A DNA stretch of 64,000 bases from Akkermansiaceae bacterium (GTDB taxonomy: Bacteria > Verrucomicrobiota > Verrucomicrobiia > Verrucomicrobiales > Akkermansiaceae). Below are positions 1 to 10,216 of this stretch, piece after piece. The DNA is taken from contig JANRFH010000012.1 in NCBI GenBank assembly GCA_030725745.1, positions 41,991 to 105,990 of the forward strand, in the 5' to 3' direction. The notes beneath the pieces are model-generated. The model was given only the letters and a program-made list of their open reading frames with translations. It did not search any database and was not told the DNA's origin. The position numbers and the translations under genes are program-made. Position 1 is the stretch's first letter. Every line of letters starts with the position of its first letter.

Positions 1-461
1 TTTGCGACTTTTGCATCCAATATAGCTCCAAGCTCTGCGCTAAGGTCGGAGTCCATTGATTTTACCGCCTGGTTCGCAAATTGGTCATCTACGGCAGTGA
101 TATCAATCAAGCCTGAATTCTTTTGAGCCTGTGGCTGCTCTGCATATTGAGGAGGTGCGTATTGCTGCGGAGGAGCAGCTTGAAAGTGTTGGGGCGCTGG
201 CTGGTATTGCTGCGGTTGTGTCGCATAAGCCTGCGGAGCTTGTTGCTGCTTCTGGTCAAACTGCTGTGGCGATGCGTAGCCGTGGGCTTGGGGTGGAGCT
301 GCTTGGAAAGCGTTCGGCTGCGCCGCAGGAGCTGCCGGTTGTCTTGTAAACGCCGCAGGTGCAGCCTTCACCTGCGATTCAGGGGTTCCGAAACGGCTTG
401 GTGCAGACTTCTCATGAAGAGCAGCCTCGAACAACTTATCCAAATCTTCACGACTCGTCAT
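1..461 (-). CDS. Partial CDS (3' end beyond window), Q/P/A-rich low-complexity protein, N-term MTSREDLDKLFEAALHEKSAPSRF
   Basis: Reverse complement from ATG at 461 is open to the window edge; absent from ORF track because the stop lies outside the window. Central region rich in PQQY/QAAPPQ. Confidence 0.7.
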   Translation of the reverse strand, partial: MTSREDLDKLFEAALHEKSAPSRFGTPESQVKAAPAAFTRQPAAPAAQPNAFQAAPPQAHGYASPQQFDQKQQQAPQAYATQPQQYQPAPQHFQAAPPQQYAPPQYAEQPQAQKNSGLIDITAVDDQFANQAVKSMDSDLSAELGAILDAKVA

Positions 462-573
462 GGCAGATAAAAAACAACAAATTAGTTAACATTTGTCAAA
501 TATCTTTCCAGCTTAACTAAATTGGATTGGAAACAAGAACCATTCGAAAGCATGAATTTACATGCCTCTCACC

Positions 574-1425
574 TCACAGAAGTGCGATAACTTGTTGATT
601 CTCCATGAGCGAATCACGAGTCACCGGATAGAATCCGGAATCTGCGAGACCACAAAATACCTCGCTCCTAGTCAGGACAGGGTCACCGAAAATGGTGCAA
701 ACGGCGGCGTCTGCGGCATCCCGTCCTGTGGCGATCCTAATGAGACCATTGAGTGGAGCTAGACGCGTTGGATCGAAGATATACCACCATCCCCCGATCA
801 AGACTTCGAAGCATGCGTGAAAGTCTGGAGGATTGAGCTGGTACGCATACACAGTCGCATAACGAGCTGGGACATCGAGCGCACGGCAGAACGCAATGCC
901 CAGGTGCGCAAAATCCCTACAGACACCCTGTCGTGTCTCCATTGTGTCGACAGCAGATGAAGTCTCGCCCGAGCTTCCGCTTACATAGGCAATGTTTTCG
1001 AAAATCCAATCGCTCACTACGGAAGCGATTTCGTAAGGCGTTCTCAAATGACCAAACATGGCATTCGCCTGCTGGCGTATCCTATCGGATTGGCAATAAC
1101 GGCTGGGAAAGAGGAAAGGTATTGCTTCTGGAGTCAATTCTCCAGAGCCACCTGTAGAGAGGTCTTGTGCGCTATCGATGCGGTAAGACACATCAACCAG
1201 AGCCCTATAACTGACCGAGAGAGTTCCCTGATAGAATGTCTCAATCCGGGAAAATCGGTTCATTCCACTCTCAATGTGGAACTCCTCCATGTGTACCTCC
1301 GGCTCAGTGAACACATATTCCTCCAGAACATTCTGACCACCCGTTTGAATGCATTTCAAGGCGAAGAGAAACGTAGCAGCGCTATTTAGGTTATATTCAA
1401 GCTCGCAGCTGACATTAAATCTCAT
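574..1425 (-). CDS. Transglutaminase-like domain protein
   Basis: 283 aa; motif TRQGVCRDFAHLGIAFCRALDVPARY followed by HACFEVLIGGWWYIFDPT, i.e. a Cys/His/Asp transglutaminase-like core. Confidence 0.85.
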   Translation of the reverse strand: MRFNVSCELEYNLNSAATFLFALKCIQTGGQNVLEEYVFTEPEVHMEEFHIESGMNRFSRIETFYQGTLSVSYRALVDVSYRIDSAQDLSTGGSGELTPEAIPFLFPSRYCQSDRIRQQANAMFGHLRTPYEIASVVSDWIFENIAYVSGSSGETSSAVDTMETRQGVCRDFAHLGIAFCRALDVPARYATVYAYQLNPPDFHACFEVLIGGWWYIFDPTRLAPLNGLIRIATGRDAADAAVCTIFGDPVLTRSEVFCGLADSGFYPVTRDSLMENQQVIALL

Positions 1426-1609
1426 GGGTCTTCTGGTGGTGAGGCCGGTATTTCAAAGAAAGACATGGCAGCTCGCGTGCCATAGTAGGCAGCAAACTCA
1501 CTTCGGCAAAGTCAAGATCTTAGGAATGCCTCACCCCACATCTGGTTAATGACTCATTTTCTTGCCAAGGCACGTCCTGCGGCGGAACCTCAACCAATCT
1601 CTCAAAACC

Positions 1610-2683
1610 ATGAAAATCCAAGCATCTATCTTATCAATCGCCCTAGTCCCGTGCCTAGCCATCGCACAGCCAGTTTTTTTAGGAACCAATGCCGACGGTA
1701 TCTATCTCGCTGAATTCGATCCGGAGGAAGGCACGCTCTCGAAGCCAGAACTCGCGGCGGAGATAACTGCTCCCGGCTTCCTAGCCATTCATCCAGAAAA
1801 ACCTATCCTCTACGCTGTCAGCAGGGGAAACACTCTTACTGCATTTTCCATCGGCGATAAAAACTCACTCACCGCATTAGGAGAAGTGAACACCGGCGGA
1901 AAAAACCCAACACACCTTTCGATTGATGCCACGGGAGGCACTGCTGGAATCGCGAATTACAGCAATGGATCAATCACAACCATCAGCCTTGATGCCGATG
2001 GAAAACCTAAAGAAGTCATCTCTTATTTAGAGATTAAAGGCTCAGGGCCGCATCCCAAACGCCAAAACGAACCACATGCACATGGAGCTTATTTCGATTC
2101 TAATAACCAGTTCATGTTCGTTCCCGATCTAGGGATCGATAAAACACTCATCTATCGATTCGACGCTTCCACTTCGGAAATCAAGGATCATGGCTTCATC
2201 GCCAGCGCTCCCGGTGCTGGCCCACGACACATGACTTTTTCCCCCGACGGGAAGCACGCATACATCAACAACGAGCTCGATAACACCCTCCTCGCTGCCG
2301 TCTACGATCCTGAAAAAGGCGCACTCACCGCCATAGGCACATACCCCACCCTGCCAGCGGATTACAAAGGAGAAAGCACGACCGCAGAAGTCGAAGTGCA
2401 CCCAAACGGACGCTTTGTTTACGTTTCAAACCGTGGCCACGACTCTATCGCAGTGTTCTCACGCGATACGACTTCCGGTGAGCTCACACCACTTCAACAC
2501 GCACCTTGCGGCACAAATATTCCACGCCATTTCAAAATCGATCCATCTGGAAAATGGCTACTCTGCGGAGGTCAAAACTCGAACAATATTGCCATACTCC
2601 CCCTAGATCCGGAGACCGGACTTCTTGGTGAACCAAAATCTATCGTAGAGACAGTCGCCCCGATTTGTATCTTGTTCCCGTAG
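1610..2683 (+). CDS. Secreted lactonase-family beta-propeller (6-phosphogluconolactonase-like)
   Basis: Signal peptide MKIQASILSIALVPCLAIAQ; HPNGRFVYVSNRGHDSIAVF repeats typical of the lactonase family. Confidence 0.85.
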   Translation: MKIQASILSIALVPCLAIAQPVFLGTNADGIYLAEFDPEEGTLSKPELAAEITAPGFLAIHPEKPILYAVSRGNTLTAFSIGDKNSLTALGEVNTGGKNPTHLSIDATGGTAGIANYSNGSITTISLDADGKPKEVISYLEIKGSGPHPKRQNEPHAHGAYFDSNNQFMFVPDLGIDKTLIYRFDASTSEIKDHGFIASAPGAGPRHMTFSPDGKHAYINNELDNTLLAAVYDPEKGALTAIGTYPTLPADYKGESTTAEVEVHPNGRFVYVSNRGHDSIAVFSRDTTSGELTPLQHAPCGTNIPRHFKIDPSGKWLLCGGQNSNNIAILPLDPETGLLGEPKSIVETVAPICILFP

Positions 2684-2686
2684 CCC

Positions 2687-3304
2687 TCAGCGTAGGAATT
2701 TGAGCACCACGATCCCACCGATCAGCAGAAGAGTCCCAGCGATGAAGCACAACTCTAGGTGTCTCTCGATGAAAGGGCGGACACGGTTACCGAAGATGCG
2801 GATCAATCCGGCAACGAGGAAAAACCGGAAGCCTCTACCAATCACCGATGCGCCGATGAGCAGCGGAAGACTGTAATTCGCCATCCCGGAAAAGATCGTG
2901 AAGACCTTGTAGGGAATCGGCGTGATGGCAGCGATGAGGATACCCCAGAAGCCATACGCATCATACCAGCCTTGGATCTTCTCTTGGGTGTGCCCGCTTG
3001 CATCGAAAAGATTGAGGATAGGGATCGCGACCGTATCTCGCAAACCATAGCCAATTCCCCATCCGGCGATACCGCCCAGAACCGAACCAGCGGTACAAAC
3101 CAAGGCATACTTGAGCCATTTCTCCCGTGCACCGAAGCATAGCGCCAGCAACAAGATATCTGGAGGTATCGGGAAAAAAGAAGACTCTATGAAAGCGATA
3201 AAAAATAAGGCCCACGTCCCAGCCGGATGATCCGCCCATGAGACAGTCCATGCATATAGGCGGCGGATGATGTTTGGCTTCTTGGCCACTGCTTCAGTTG
3301 TCAT
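2687..3304 (-). CDS. YqaA/DedA-type (VTT domain) membrane protein
   Basis: 205 aa, multiple TM segments, ESSFFPIPPDILLLAL motif. Confidence 0.8.
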   Translation of the reverse strand: MTTEAVAKKPNIIRRLYAWTVSWADHPAGTWALFFIAFIESSFFPIPPDILLLALCFGAREKWLKYALVCTAGSVLGGIAGWGIGYGLRDTVAIPILNLFDASGHTQEKIQGWYDAYGFWGILIAAITPIPYKVFTIFSGMANYSLPLLIGASVIGRGFRFFLVAGLIRIFGNRVRPFIERHLELCFIAGTLLLIGGIVVLKFLR

Positions 3305-3314
3305 TTATTGAAAT

Positions 3315-4316
3315 TCATTCGCTTTCCATCCGTGTATCGCGAGAAAGGAGTTCCATCATCGCCTCAGCGGCGGGTTTGTTTTCATAGAGCATGCTGAAGG
3401 CAGCATCGATGATCGGAGTCCTCACCCCAGCCTTGCGCGCGGCCTCATGGATGGAGAGCGTATTCGGCACACCCTCAGCCACCATGCCTAGAGCATCGGT
3501 CGCTTCAGCAAGAGTCTTGCCTCTTCCAAGTGCCAGCCCGACCTTGTGGTTACGAGAATGCTCGGAGAAACAGGTCACCAAAAGATCGCCCACCCCCGAG
3601 AGACCAGAAAAAGTTTCCTGCCGCCCACCGAGGGCGACTCCAAGCCGCGTCATCTCCGCCAGCGCTCGGGTGACAAGCGCTGCGGTGGCATTGTCCCCAA
3701 GACCTAGCCCGTGAGCGATACCAGCAGCAATCGCATAGACATTCTTAATCGCACCTCCCAGCTCGATACCCGCCAGATCCGTGCTCGTGTAAGGACGGAA
3801 ATGCGGCAGGGTAAATAGATCCTGCAACGCCATTGCCACCCCAGCGTCCGTGCAGCCGATTACCGCACACGCAGCCTGGCCTCTCGCGATTTCCTCCGCG
3901 TGGTTAGGCCCCGAAAGCGCGGCGACTTCATTATCAGGAAGAAGCTCTTTCAGGATTTCACTCATCCTCTCACCAGAGCTGCGCTCGATTCCTTTCGCGC
4001 AGGAAAGCAAGACCGCATCCGGCGAGACTCCAGCTGCTACCAGCTCCTTAGCGCATTGGCGGGTGGCCGCCGTCGGCACCGCAAAAATAATAAGTGGATG
4101 CTTTGACGCTGCGGCTATCTCCGTGCCCGCCACCACGCACTCTGGTAAAATAATATCCGCAAGATACTGGGGGTTGCGGTGCTCAGTATTGATCGTGGCG
4201 GCGACTTGTGCGTCGCGCCCGATGATCACGATCCTTTCGAGCTTCGGGGAAAGGAGCTTGGCGATCGCCGTCCCGAAGGAACCCGATCCGAGGATGGCTG
4301 CGCTTTTAAAATTCAT
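3315..4316 (-). CDS. gpsA: NAD(P)H-dependent glycerol-3-phosphate dehydrogenase
   Basis: GSGSFGTAIAKLL Rossmann motif; GGAIKNVYAIAAGIAHGLGLGDNATAALVTRALAEMTRLG. Confidence 0.95.
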   Translation of the reverse strand: MNFKSAAILGSGSFGTAIAKLLSPKLERIVIIGRDAQVAATINTEHRNPQYLADIILPECVVAGTEIAAASKHPLIIFAVPTAATRQCAKELVAAGVSPDAVLLSCAKGIERSSGERMSEILKELLPDNEVAALSGPNHAEEIARGQAACAVIGCTDAGVAMALQDLFTLPHFRPYTSTDLAGIELGGAIKNVYAIAAGIAHGLGLGDNATAALVTRALAEMTRLGVALGGRQETFSGLSGVGDLLVTCFSEHSRNHKVGLALGRGKTLAEATDALGMVAEGVPNTLSIHEAARKAGVRTPIIDAAFSMLYENKPAAEAMMELLSRDTRMESE

Positions 4317-5056
4317 GGATCGAGCTTTTCCTGTTTCGCTTTTCCACCCCAGACGAAACGCGATTCCGTGCCGTCACACAGGCGGCGGATATTCGTGCGG
4401 TGTTTCCATATCGCCATGATGCCGATGAGTAGACTGAGGGCAAATAGCGGTTTATTCCAATCTCCTGCCTCCCACAGGCTGATGCCGTCAGCATTTTTGT
4501 GAAACCTCGCCCCAAGATGGGTAAGGATAGGGAGTGAAGCCGCACCTACCATGCTTGCAACCGCAACGTATCGGGTCACCAACAGCGTGAGGATGAAAAT
4601 GATGAGAAGTATCACAACAGCGGCAGGCATCAGCCCGATCAAGACACCAGCGGAGGTAGCAATCCCCTTCCCACCTTTGAAGCCGATCCAAGGCGAATAG
4701 TTATGACCTAACACAGCAGCAAGAGCCGTGATGACATGGACAAGCTGCCCCTTGAGCTGCTCGGCAGCGCTCAATTTCAGCGCGAAGGCCTCAGGGAATG
4801 GTAGAGGAATGGGAATTCCCCGCCCTGTGATTTGCACAAGGTTCACGGCAATCACCACGGGAATGAAGCCTTTCAGCAGATCCAAAAACAAACAGCTCAA
4901 TCCAAACTTCTTACCAACAACTCTGAACACATTTGTCGCGCCAATATTTCCCGAACCATGCTGCCGAATATCGATCCCCTTAGCCTTCGCGATGAAAAGA
5001 CCGAACGGAATGGAGCCGAGGAGAAATGCCAGCAGAGGACAGAACCAGAGTTGCAT
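4313..5056 (-). CDS. plsY: Glycerol-3-phosphate acyltransferase PlsY
   Basis: GSIPFGLFIAKAKGIDIRQHGSGNIGATNVFRV and GHNYSPWIGFKGGKGIATSAGVL; overlaps gpsA by 4 bp. Confidence 0.93.
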   Translation of the reverse strand: MQLWFCPLLAFLLGSIPFGLFIAKAKGIDIRQHGSGNIGATNVFRVVGKKFGLSCLFLDLLKGFIPVVIAVNLVQITGRGIPIPLPFPEAFALKLSAAEQLKGQLVHVITALAAVLGHNYSPWIGFKGGKGIATSAGVLIGLMPAAVVILLIIFILTLLVTRYVAVASMVGAASLPILTHLGARFHKNADGISLWEAGDWNKPLFALSLLIGIMAIWKHRTNIRRLCDGTESRFVWGGKAKQEKLDP

Positions 5057-5077
5057 GTGTGTAGTGGTGAAAATCCC

Positions 5078-5710
5078 TTACTCGACGGTGATGCTTTTGA
5101 TGAGCACCGGCTCAGTCGGAATGTCATCAGAGGGAAGCTCCATCTTCTCTCCAGTCTCCGGATGAAGCATCACGATACTGTCGGACTTGGTTTCGACTTC
5201 CTTGATCTTGTTCACTACATCCATACCCTCGACCACTTTGCCGAAGACCGCATAGCCACCATTATTTGGGAAATCCAACATCTTGTTATCCCCCACATTA
5301 ATGAAAAACTGCGCAGTCGCGCTATCTGGATCCGCTGTCCTAGCCATTGCAATACTTCCGATCTCATTCGACAGGCCATTGCGGCCTTCGTTTTTGATTC
5401 CATCTCCAGTCGGCTTTTCAACAAGAGCATTTTCCTTTAGCGCAAAGCCACCGCCCTGGATCATGAATCCGTTAATCACTCTGTGGAAAACTGTCCCGGA
5501 GTAGTGGCCATCCTTCACGTATTTGAGGAAATTTCCCACAGTGACCGGCGCTTTCTCCGCATTCAACTCGATCACAACATCACCCATGCTCGTCACCATC
5601 TTGACGCGAACTGGTGCTGCGGCCTCAGCATCGCTGGAGGCCTCTTCGGATTTGCAGGCACTAATAAGTGCGAGACCAAGCATTGCGATTGTTGTGAAAT
5701 ATTTTTTCAT
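5078..5710 (-). CDS. Cyclophilin-type peptidyl-prolyl isomerase, lipoprotein
   Basis: Lipobox-like LISAC; GTVFHRVINGFMIQGG cyclophilin motif. Confidence 0.92.
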   Translation of the reverse strand: MKKYFTTIAMLGLALISACKSEEASSDAEAAAPVRVKMVTSMGDVVIELNAEKAPVTVGNFLKYVKDGHYSGTVFHRVINGFMIQGGGFALKENALVEKPTGDGIKNEGRNGLSNEIGSIAMARTADPDSATAQFFINVGDNKMLDFPNNGGYAVFGKVVEGMDVVNKIKEVETKSDSIVMLHPETGEKMELPSDDIPTEPVLIKSITVE

Positions 5711-5831
5711 CGGGACGGCAGGATTAGGTGGCTAGCCGCGTATTGCAAGCGGACTCCGACTTCCGAAAAAATTCATCTGGTGGCGTGATGCAAGTCAGCA
5801 CACGCACCTTCATAGATCCCGGCATGTCACC

Positions 5832-6011
5832 TCAGTAAACAGGCGCCCCATACTCATATTCTTGGTCAGCGGTGTCTCCGCCACCAGAATTGGCCTCTTG
5901 GATTTTACGCACTGACCAACTGGACAAAGCCTTGGTATCACGCCAGACACCGATGGTGGTATTGCATGAAACCAAGCCAAAAACCGTAGCCAGCAAAAGA
6001 AGCTTTTTCAT
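5832..6011 (-). CDS. Small lipoprotein (entericidin-like size and layout)
   Basis: MKKLLLLATVFGLVSCNTTIGVWRDTKAL: signal peptide plus lipobox Cys. Confidence 0.5.
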   Translation of the reverse strand: MKKLLLLATVFGLVSCNTTIGVWRDTKALSSWSVRKIQEANSGGGDTADQEYEYGAPVY

Positions 6012-6087
6012 GGGAAGTAGTGTAAACCATGAAAATAAGTTAAGCAACCTTGATTTTCAAGGTTGCCTTTTTCTTGATAAGCCAGGC

Positions 6088-6690
6088 TTACCAGCTCTTG
6101 ACCAAGGTACTGACCGTCGCACTACTCGGCTCATCAACATCGACGCCAAGGCTGTAAACAGCACATTTTTTACCGTTAAGTTTTACTGCTGTGCCTGTTT
6201 GCTTGGTGGTGAAGTCAAGCCTGTCGTCATAGTTGTAATCCATCCAGATATAGAAGGCTCCTCCCCACGAATCATACATTCCTAGGACTGCGTCACCGTT
6301 GGATGAATAGATGATGCCACCTCTATCTCTTTTGCCTTCTTTATTATTCAGAAAACGAATCTTGCGGGGATTCTGCACATCATCGCTAGTGCTATCCTCG
6401 ATCGCTGCCAGAATCTCCAATAAGCCGACTCCGTCTCCAGTCGAATCCAGGTCAACATCTTTATCGTTAGTGCCTGGATCAGGGAGCGCCGAATATTCGG
6501 CATAGAACTGCTCTACAGCTGTAGTGATCGATACTGCACCAGCCTGAGAGGAAACTTTTTTCGCTTTATTCAGTGCGGCGTTTCCACCGGCAAATCCTGC
6601 TGCAGCAAGAATCGCGATGATAGTGATGACGACGAGCAGCTCGACGAGAGTGAAGCCGTTGGTGGTATTTTTATTTTGTGGAGTTTTCAT
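6088..6690 (-). CDS. Type II secretion/pilin-like protein with prepilin N-terminal motif (GspG-like)
   Basis: TTNGFTLVELLVVITIIAILAAAGF prepilin cleavage/methylation motif. Confidence 0.88.
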   Translation of the reverse strand: MKTPQNKNTTNGFTLVELLVVITIIAILAAAGFAGGNAALNKAKKVSSQAGAVSITTAVEQFYAEYSALPDPGTNDKDVDLDSTGDGVGLLEILAAIEDSTSDDVQNPRKIRFLNNKEGKRDRGGIIYSSNGDAVLGMYDSWGGAFYIWMDYNYDDRLDFTTKQTGTAVKLNGKKCAVYSLGVDVDEPSSATVSTLVKSW

Positions 6691-6798
6691 TGAGTTGGAA
6701 AATGGGGATTTGAGCTATGGATGAGAAGCACAAAAAGCATGGACAACGTATTTACCTAAACTTTCATCACGCCGATTGCAAATCATTTCGGGGGCGGG

Positions 6799-7734
6799 TC
6801 ATTTGGATTGCTCAAGCATCCTCAGAAGCGGCAGTTCAGCCCTTTTTCGGATCTCTTCGTCCATTTCCACGCGGGGCTCGAGATCGCGCAGGCAGTTGCG
6901 GAGCTTCTCAAGGGTATTCATTTTCATGTAACGGCAGTCCGCGCATGCGCAACGGTCGGTGGGGCCGGGTATGAGATTCTTGTCAGGTGCCTCCTTGCGC
7001 AGGCGGTTTAGCATGCCGCTCTCCGTCACTACAATGATGTCCTTGACCGGTGCGTTCTTGCAGAAATCCACCATCTTTTCGGTAGAGCAGACCTCATCAG
7101 CAAGCAATCTGACCGCCTGCGTGCACTCGGGGTGCGCCACCACTAGAGCATCCGGATACTCCTGCTTAATCTTGTTGATCGAGTCCCGCGTAAATTCCAC
7201 GTGGACATAGCAGTTGCCTTTCCAGAGATCCATCTTGCGCCCGGTTTGCTCCATCACCCAGGCACCGAGGTTTTCATCTGGCACGAAAAGGATGGGGCGA
7301 TCCGCGGGAGCAAGGTTGACGATTTTCACGGCATTCCCCGAGGTGCAGATCACGTCGCAAAGCGCCTTCACCCCGCCCGAGCAATTGATGTAGGCGATGA
7401 CGTAGTAGTTCTTCTCCGCATTTTCCTTGATAAATGCTTCAAGCTGATCCGCTGGGCAGGATTGCTCCAGCGAGCAGCCAGCATCCTTGTCAGGCAATAC
7501 CACAATTTTCGAAGGATTCACGATCTTCGCCGTCTCCGCCATGAAATGCACACCGCAGAACACGATGACTTCGGCGTCCGTCGCTTTCGCCTGATAAGCG
7601 AGGCCTAGCGAGTCCCCCACGTAGTCGGCGATATCTTGGATATCTCCGGTCTGATAGTTGTGGGCGAGAATGATCGCGTTTCGAGTACGCTTGAGTTCGA
7701 GGATTTCCTCATTCAGATCCAGTGCGGCTTGCAT
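6799..7734 (-). CDS. nadA: Quinolinate synthase A
   Basis: NAIILAHNYQTGDIQDIADYVGDSLGLAY, VVAHPECTQAV, CACADCRYMKMNTLEKL; start set at MQAALDLNEEI. Confidence 0.93.
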   Translation of the reverse strand: MQAALDLNEEILELKRTRNAIILAHNYQTGDIQDIADYVGDSLGLAYQAKATDAEVIVFCGVHFMAETAKIVNPSKIVVLPDKDAGCSLEQSCPADQLEAFIKENAEKNYYVIAYINCSGGVKALCDVICTSGNAVKIVNLAPADRPILFVPDENLGAWVMEQTGRKMDLWKGNCYVHVEFTRDSINKIKQEYPDALVVAHPECTQAVRLLADEVCSTEKMVDFCKNAPVKDIIVVTESGMLNRLRKEAPDKNLIPGPTDRCACADCRYMKMNTLEKLRNCLRDLEPRVEMDEEIRKRAELPLLRMLEQSK

Positions 7735-7783
7735 GTTGGCAATCTTCCCGTCTAACGGCGTCGTTGCAAGAGCCAATCGGTTC

Positions 7784-8605
7784 TTAGCCCGCAATCTGTG
7801 GCTGAACGACTTCCATCAGCCCGGTATGCTTCGCCCCGGCTTTGACGATGAGCCCTCCGGCACGCGCAAGTCCCTGAAGGTGCGCCTTCTTTTCGAGGGT
7901 GATTGTGCCCGAGCAAGTCAGCTGCGCTTTCACATGTCCATCAAGATAGGCTCTTTCGGCATAAACCTCGCCTTGGAATTCCACTTCAGCCCCGCGTTCA
8001 ACGCGCAATTCGCGGCAGCGCATATTTCCGATAATTTTCCCGTGACTCCTAATCCTTAAGACGCCGGAGCAATCTACCGCAGCTGCAAGCTTTCCTAGGA
8101 TCGTCAAGTCATGGCACTGCACGTGCACACCGATGATTGATCCAGTCTTCCCTACGTTTACGTTCCCGCGAGTCTGGATGCGCCTGCGCCAAGCCTGATT
8201 GATTTCATAATCCCTCAGGCTGATGTGTCCCCCACATTTTCTGCACTGGGTGGACTGCGCTTCTGAAGAAACCTCGAAGGGAAACTTGCAGTGATAGCAG
8301 TTGATGCCGCGCATCACTGGTGCCTTTTCAAAAAGCCTCCTCAAGAATCCCCTTCCGGAGGCATCACGCGAATCAGTTTTCTTCGGTGCCCGCGATCCGG
8401 TCGAAGCATGCTGAAGCGGTGGCTTCGAGGCGCTGGAAAGACGGGTCGCGTGTTTCGGGCGCACCACTGGCTTACCGTCCCGAATGTTCATGTGATTCCC
8501 ACAAGAACGACAGAGCGTTGATACGACCAGCGACGGTTCGTATTGTTGGTTCTGGCATTTCGGGCAAATAAGCTCGATCTGCCGCCCTTTCGGTTCGGCT
8601 CCCAT
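7784..8605 (-). CDS. Bactofilin-like polymer-forming protein with two zinc-ribbon motifs
   Basis: CPKCQNQQYEPSLVVSTLCRSCG and CYHCKFPFEVSSEAQSTQCRKCG followed by beta-helix-like region GVLRIRSHGKIIGNMRCRELRVERGAEVEFQGEV. Confidence 0.75.
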   Translation of the reverse strand: MGAEPKGRQIELICPKCQNQQYEPSLVVSTLCRSCGNHMNIRDGKPVVRPKHATRLSSASKPPLQHASTGSRAPKKTDSRDASGRGFLRRLFEKAPVMRGINCYHCKFPFEVSSEAQSTQCRKCGGHISLRDYEINQAWRRRIQTRGNVNVGKTGSIIGVHVQCHDLTILGKLAAAVDCSGVLRIRSHGKIIGNMRCRELRVERGAEVEFQGEVYAERAYLDGHVKAQLTCSGTITLEKKAHLQGLARAGGLIVKAGAKHTGLMEVVQPQIAG

Positions 8606-8646
8606 GATATCAGTGATTTAGGGAAAAAGAGACCCTCGGAGAGACC

Positions 8647-9207
8647 TCATTGACCGGACATCGCCGGCTTAGAAGCGCTCTCGCCCGGCTTAGTGTCGGA
8701 AGCCGATCCCTGTGAAGGGGTGCCAACCGTGGATTTACCAACGAATATGGCTCCTGCTTCGATAGTGAGTGTTTTAGCCTTGATGTCGCCAACAACTTCA
8801 GCACTGGACTTAAGCTCAGCGCGATCAGTTGCGATCATGTTGCCATGCACCTTGCCGTAAATGATGATTGTGCCAGTCTTGATCTCTGCCTTGATGCGAG
8901 CGTTTTCACCGACAGTTAGGTTCCCAGAGGATTGGATTTCTCCTTCGATCTTACCGTCAACGATAAGGTCGTGCTGAAATTTCACGATACCCTTAATCTC
9001 CACATCAGAAGAAAGGACGTTGCGGGTGTTGCCGCCGGAAGATGGCTTCTGTGAGCTTGGAGAACTCGACGGACTCGGAGATGACGATGACGAGGGCGCT
9101 GATTCTCTAGCCGGGGTAGAGGATGACTGAGATGCACGCTCTTCTGAATCCGTCAGCGATGGCTTCTGCGATTCACTTCCTTCTTGGCCGATGACTTTCT
9201 TAAACAC
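8647..9207 (-). CDS. Bactofilin family cytoskeletal protein
   Basis: S/P-rich N-terminus then VLSSDVEIKGIVKFQHDLIVDGKIEGEIQSSGNLTVGENARIKAEIKTGTIIIYGKVHGN. Confidence 0.9.
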   Translation of the reverse strand: MFKKVIGQEGSESQKPSLTDSEERASQSSSTPARESAPSSSSSPSPSSSPSSQKPSSGGNTRNVLSSDVEIKGIVKFQHDLIVDGKIEGEIQSSGNLTVGENARIKAEIKTGTIIIYGKVHGNMIATDRAELKSSAEVVGDIKAKTLTIEAGAIFVGKSTVGTPSQGSASDTKPGESASKPAMSGQ

Positions 9208-9255
9208 AGGAAAAAACTAAGGTTCGGGGTTGTAGTATGTCAATGCGATTTGGAC

Positions 9256-10077
9256 TTATTCCTCAGTAGGCGCTTCTTCAGGAAGCAAAGGATTGTCCCC
9301 GGCTGCACCGCCAAGACCGTTCACTGCATCGATCAGATCATCCATCGTTGCATCCCCTTCGGGCACTACGATTTCTTCATCGCCACCGAAGTTAGTCTCC
9401 GGCACCACAATTTTCTCAGCAATCTCCTTCGGAGCTTCCGCCTTCATCAGCAGCAAACGCATCGTCGCGATCTGGATGAAAGGGCTGCCTGGATAATCCC
9501 GCTCGACAGCCGAATAGGCGACCTTCGCAGCCTCCTCGTCCTCTTTAGCCAGCGCGATATCACCGAGAGAAACCCATGCATACGGAGCGATGTATGTAGC
9601 CTCAGGGTTCTCCGTGATCGCTTCGAAAATAGCCTTCGCTTCGTCCGTTTTCCCTTGTGCCAGAAGCTTCGCGCCGAGGCTCGCCTGCGCACTAGGCTTT
9701 GCAGGGCTATCGGAATCCGAGTCAACCAGTGACTTCAATGTAGCGATCGCATCATCCTGCTGACCGTCTTCCCACTGCTTTTCCGCTACAAGAATCTTCG
9801 CGCTGTCAGCAGCCGCCGTCCCTTCATGCTCAGCCAAGACTTTTTGCAGTTCGGATAGCTCATCCCCATCTGTCAAAAGAGCTCCCGCCGTCTCCTCAGC
9901 GCTCTGATTGATGCCATCCACGATGACATAAGCCACCGCTCCAAGCGCCAAGATCACCGCCAGAAAGATCAGTTTCATCTGGTGCTTATCGAGGAATACC
10001 TCCAGTGCCGGGGGTTCTTGAGAAATTTCTCCGAGCGGCCCTGCGCCCGGGGTTTTGAGTGATTGATCTTCTGCCAT
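9256..10077 (-). CDS. Single-TM tetratricopeptide protein (YfgM-like)
   Basis: TM segment LIFLAVILALGAVAYVIVDGI then TPR-like helices; start set at MAEDQSLK. Confidence 0.65.
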   Translation of the reverse strand: MAEDQSLKTPGAGPLGEISQEPPALEVFLDKHQMKLIFLAVILALGAVAYVIVDGINQSAEETAGALLTDGDELSELQKVLAEHEGTAAADSAKILVAEKQWEDGQQDDAIATLKSLVDSDSDSPAKPSAQASLGAKLLAQGKTDEAKAIFEAITENPEATYIAPYAWVSLGDIALAKEDEEAAKVAYSAVERDYPGSPFIQIATMRLLLMKAEAPKEIAEKIVVPETNFGGDEEIVVPEGDATMDDLIDAVNGLGGAAGDNPLLPEEAPTEE

Positions 10078-10216
10078 GACTTTTTTCGCCCTCGGGCGGA
10101 CGCACATGCAAGCCACCCCCGCACACTAAATCAACCGCTTTCTTCCATTCACCCCCCGATTCCCTCCTCTGCCCTCTCGACATCCCCCGCCCGCCCATCA
10201 AGAATCACCCCGCCGC

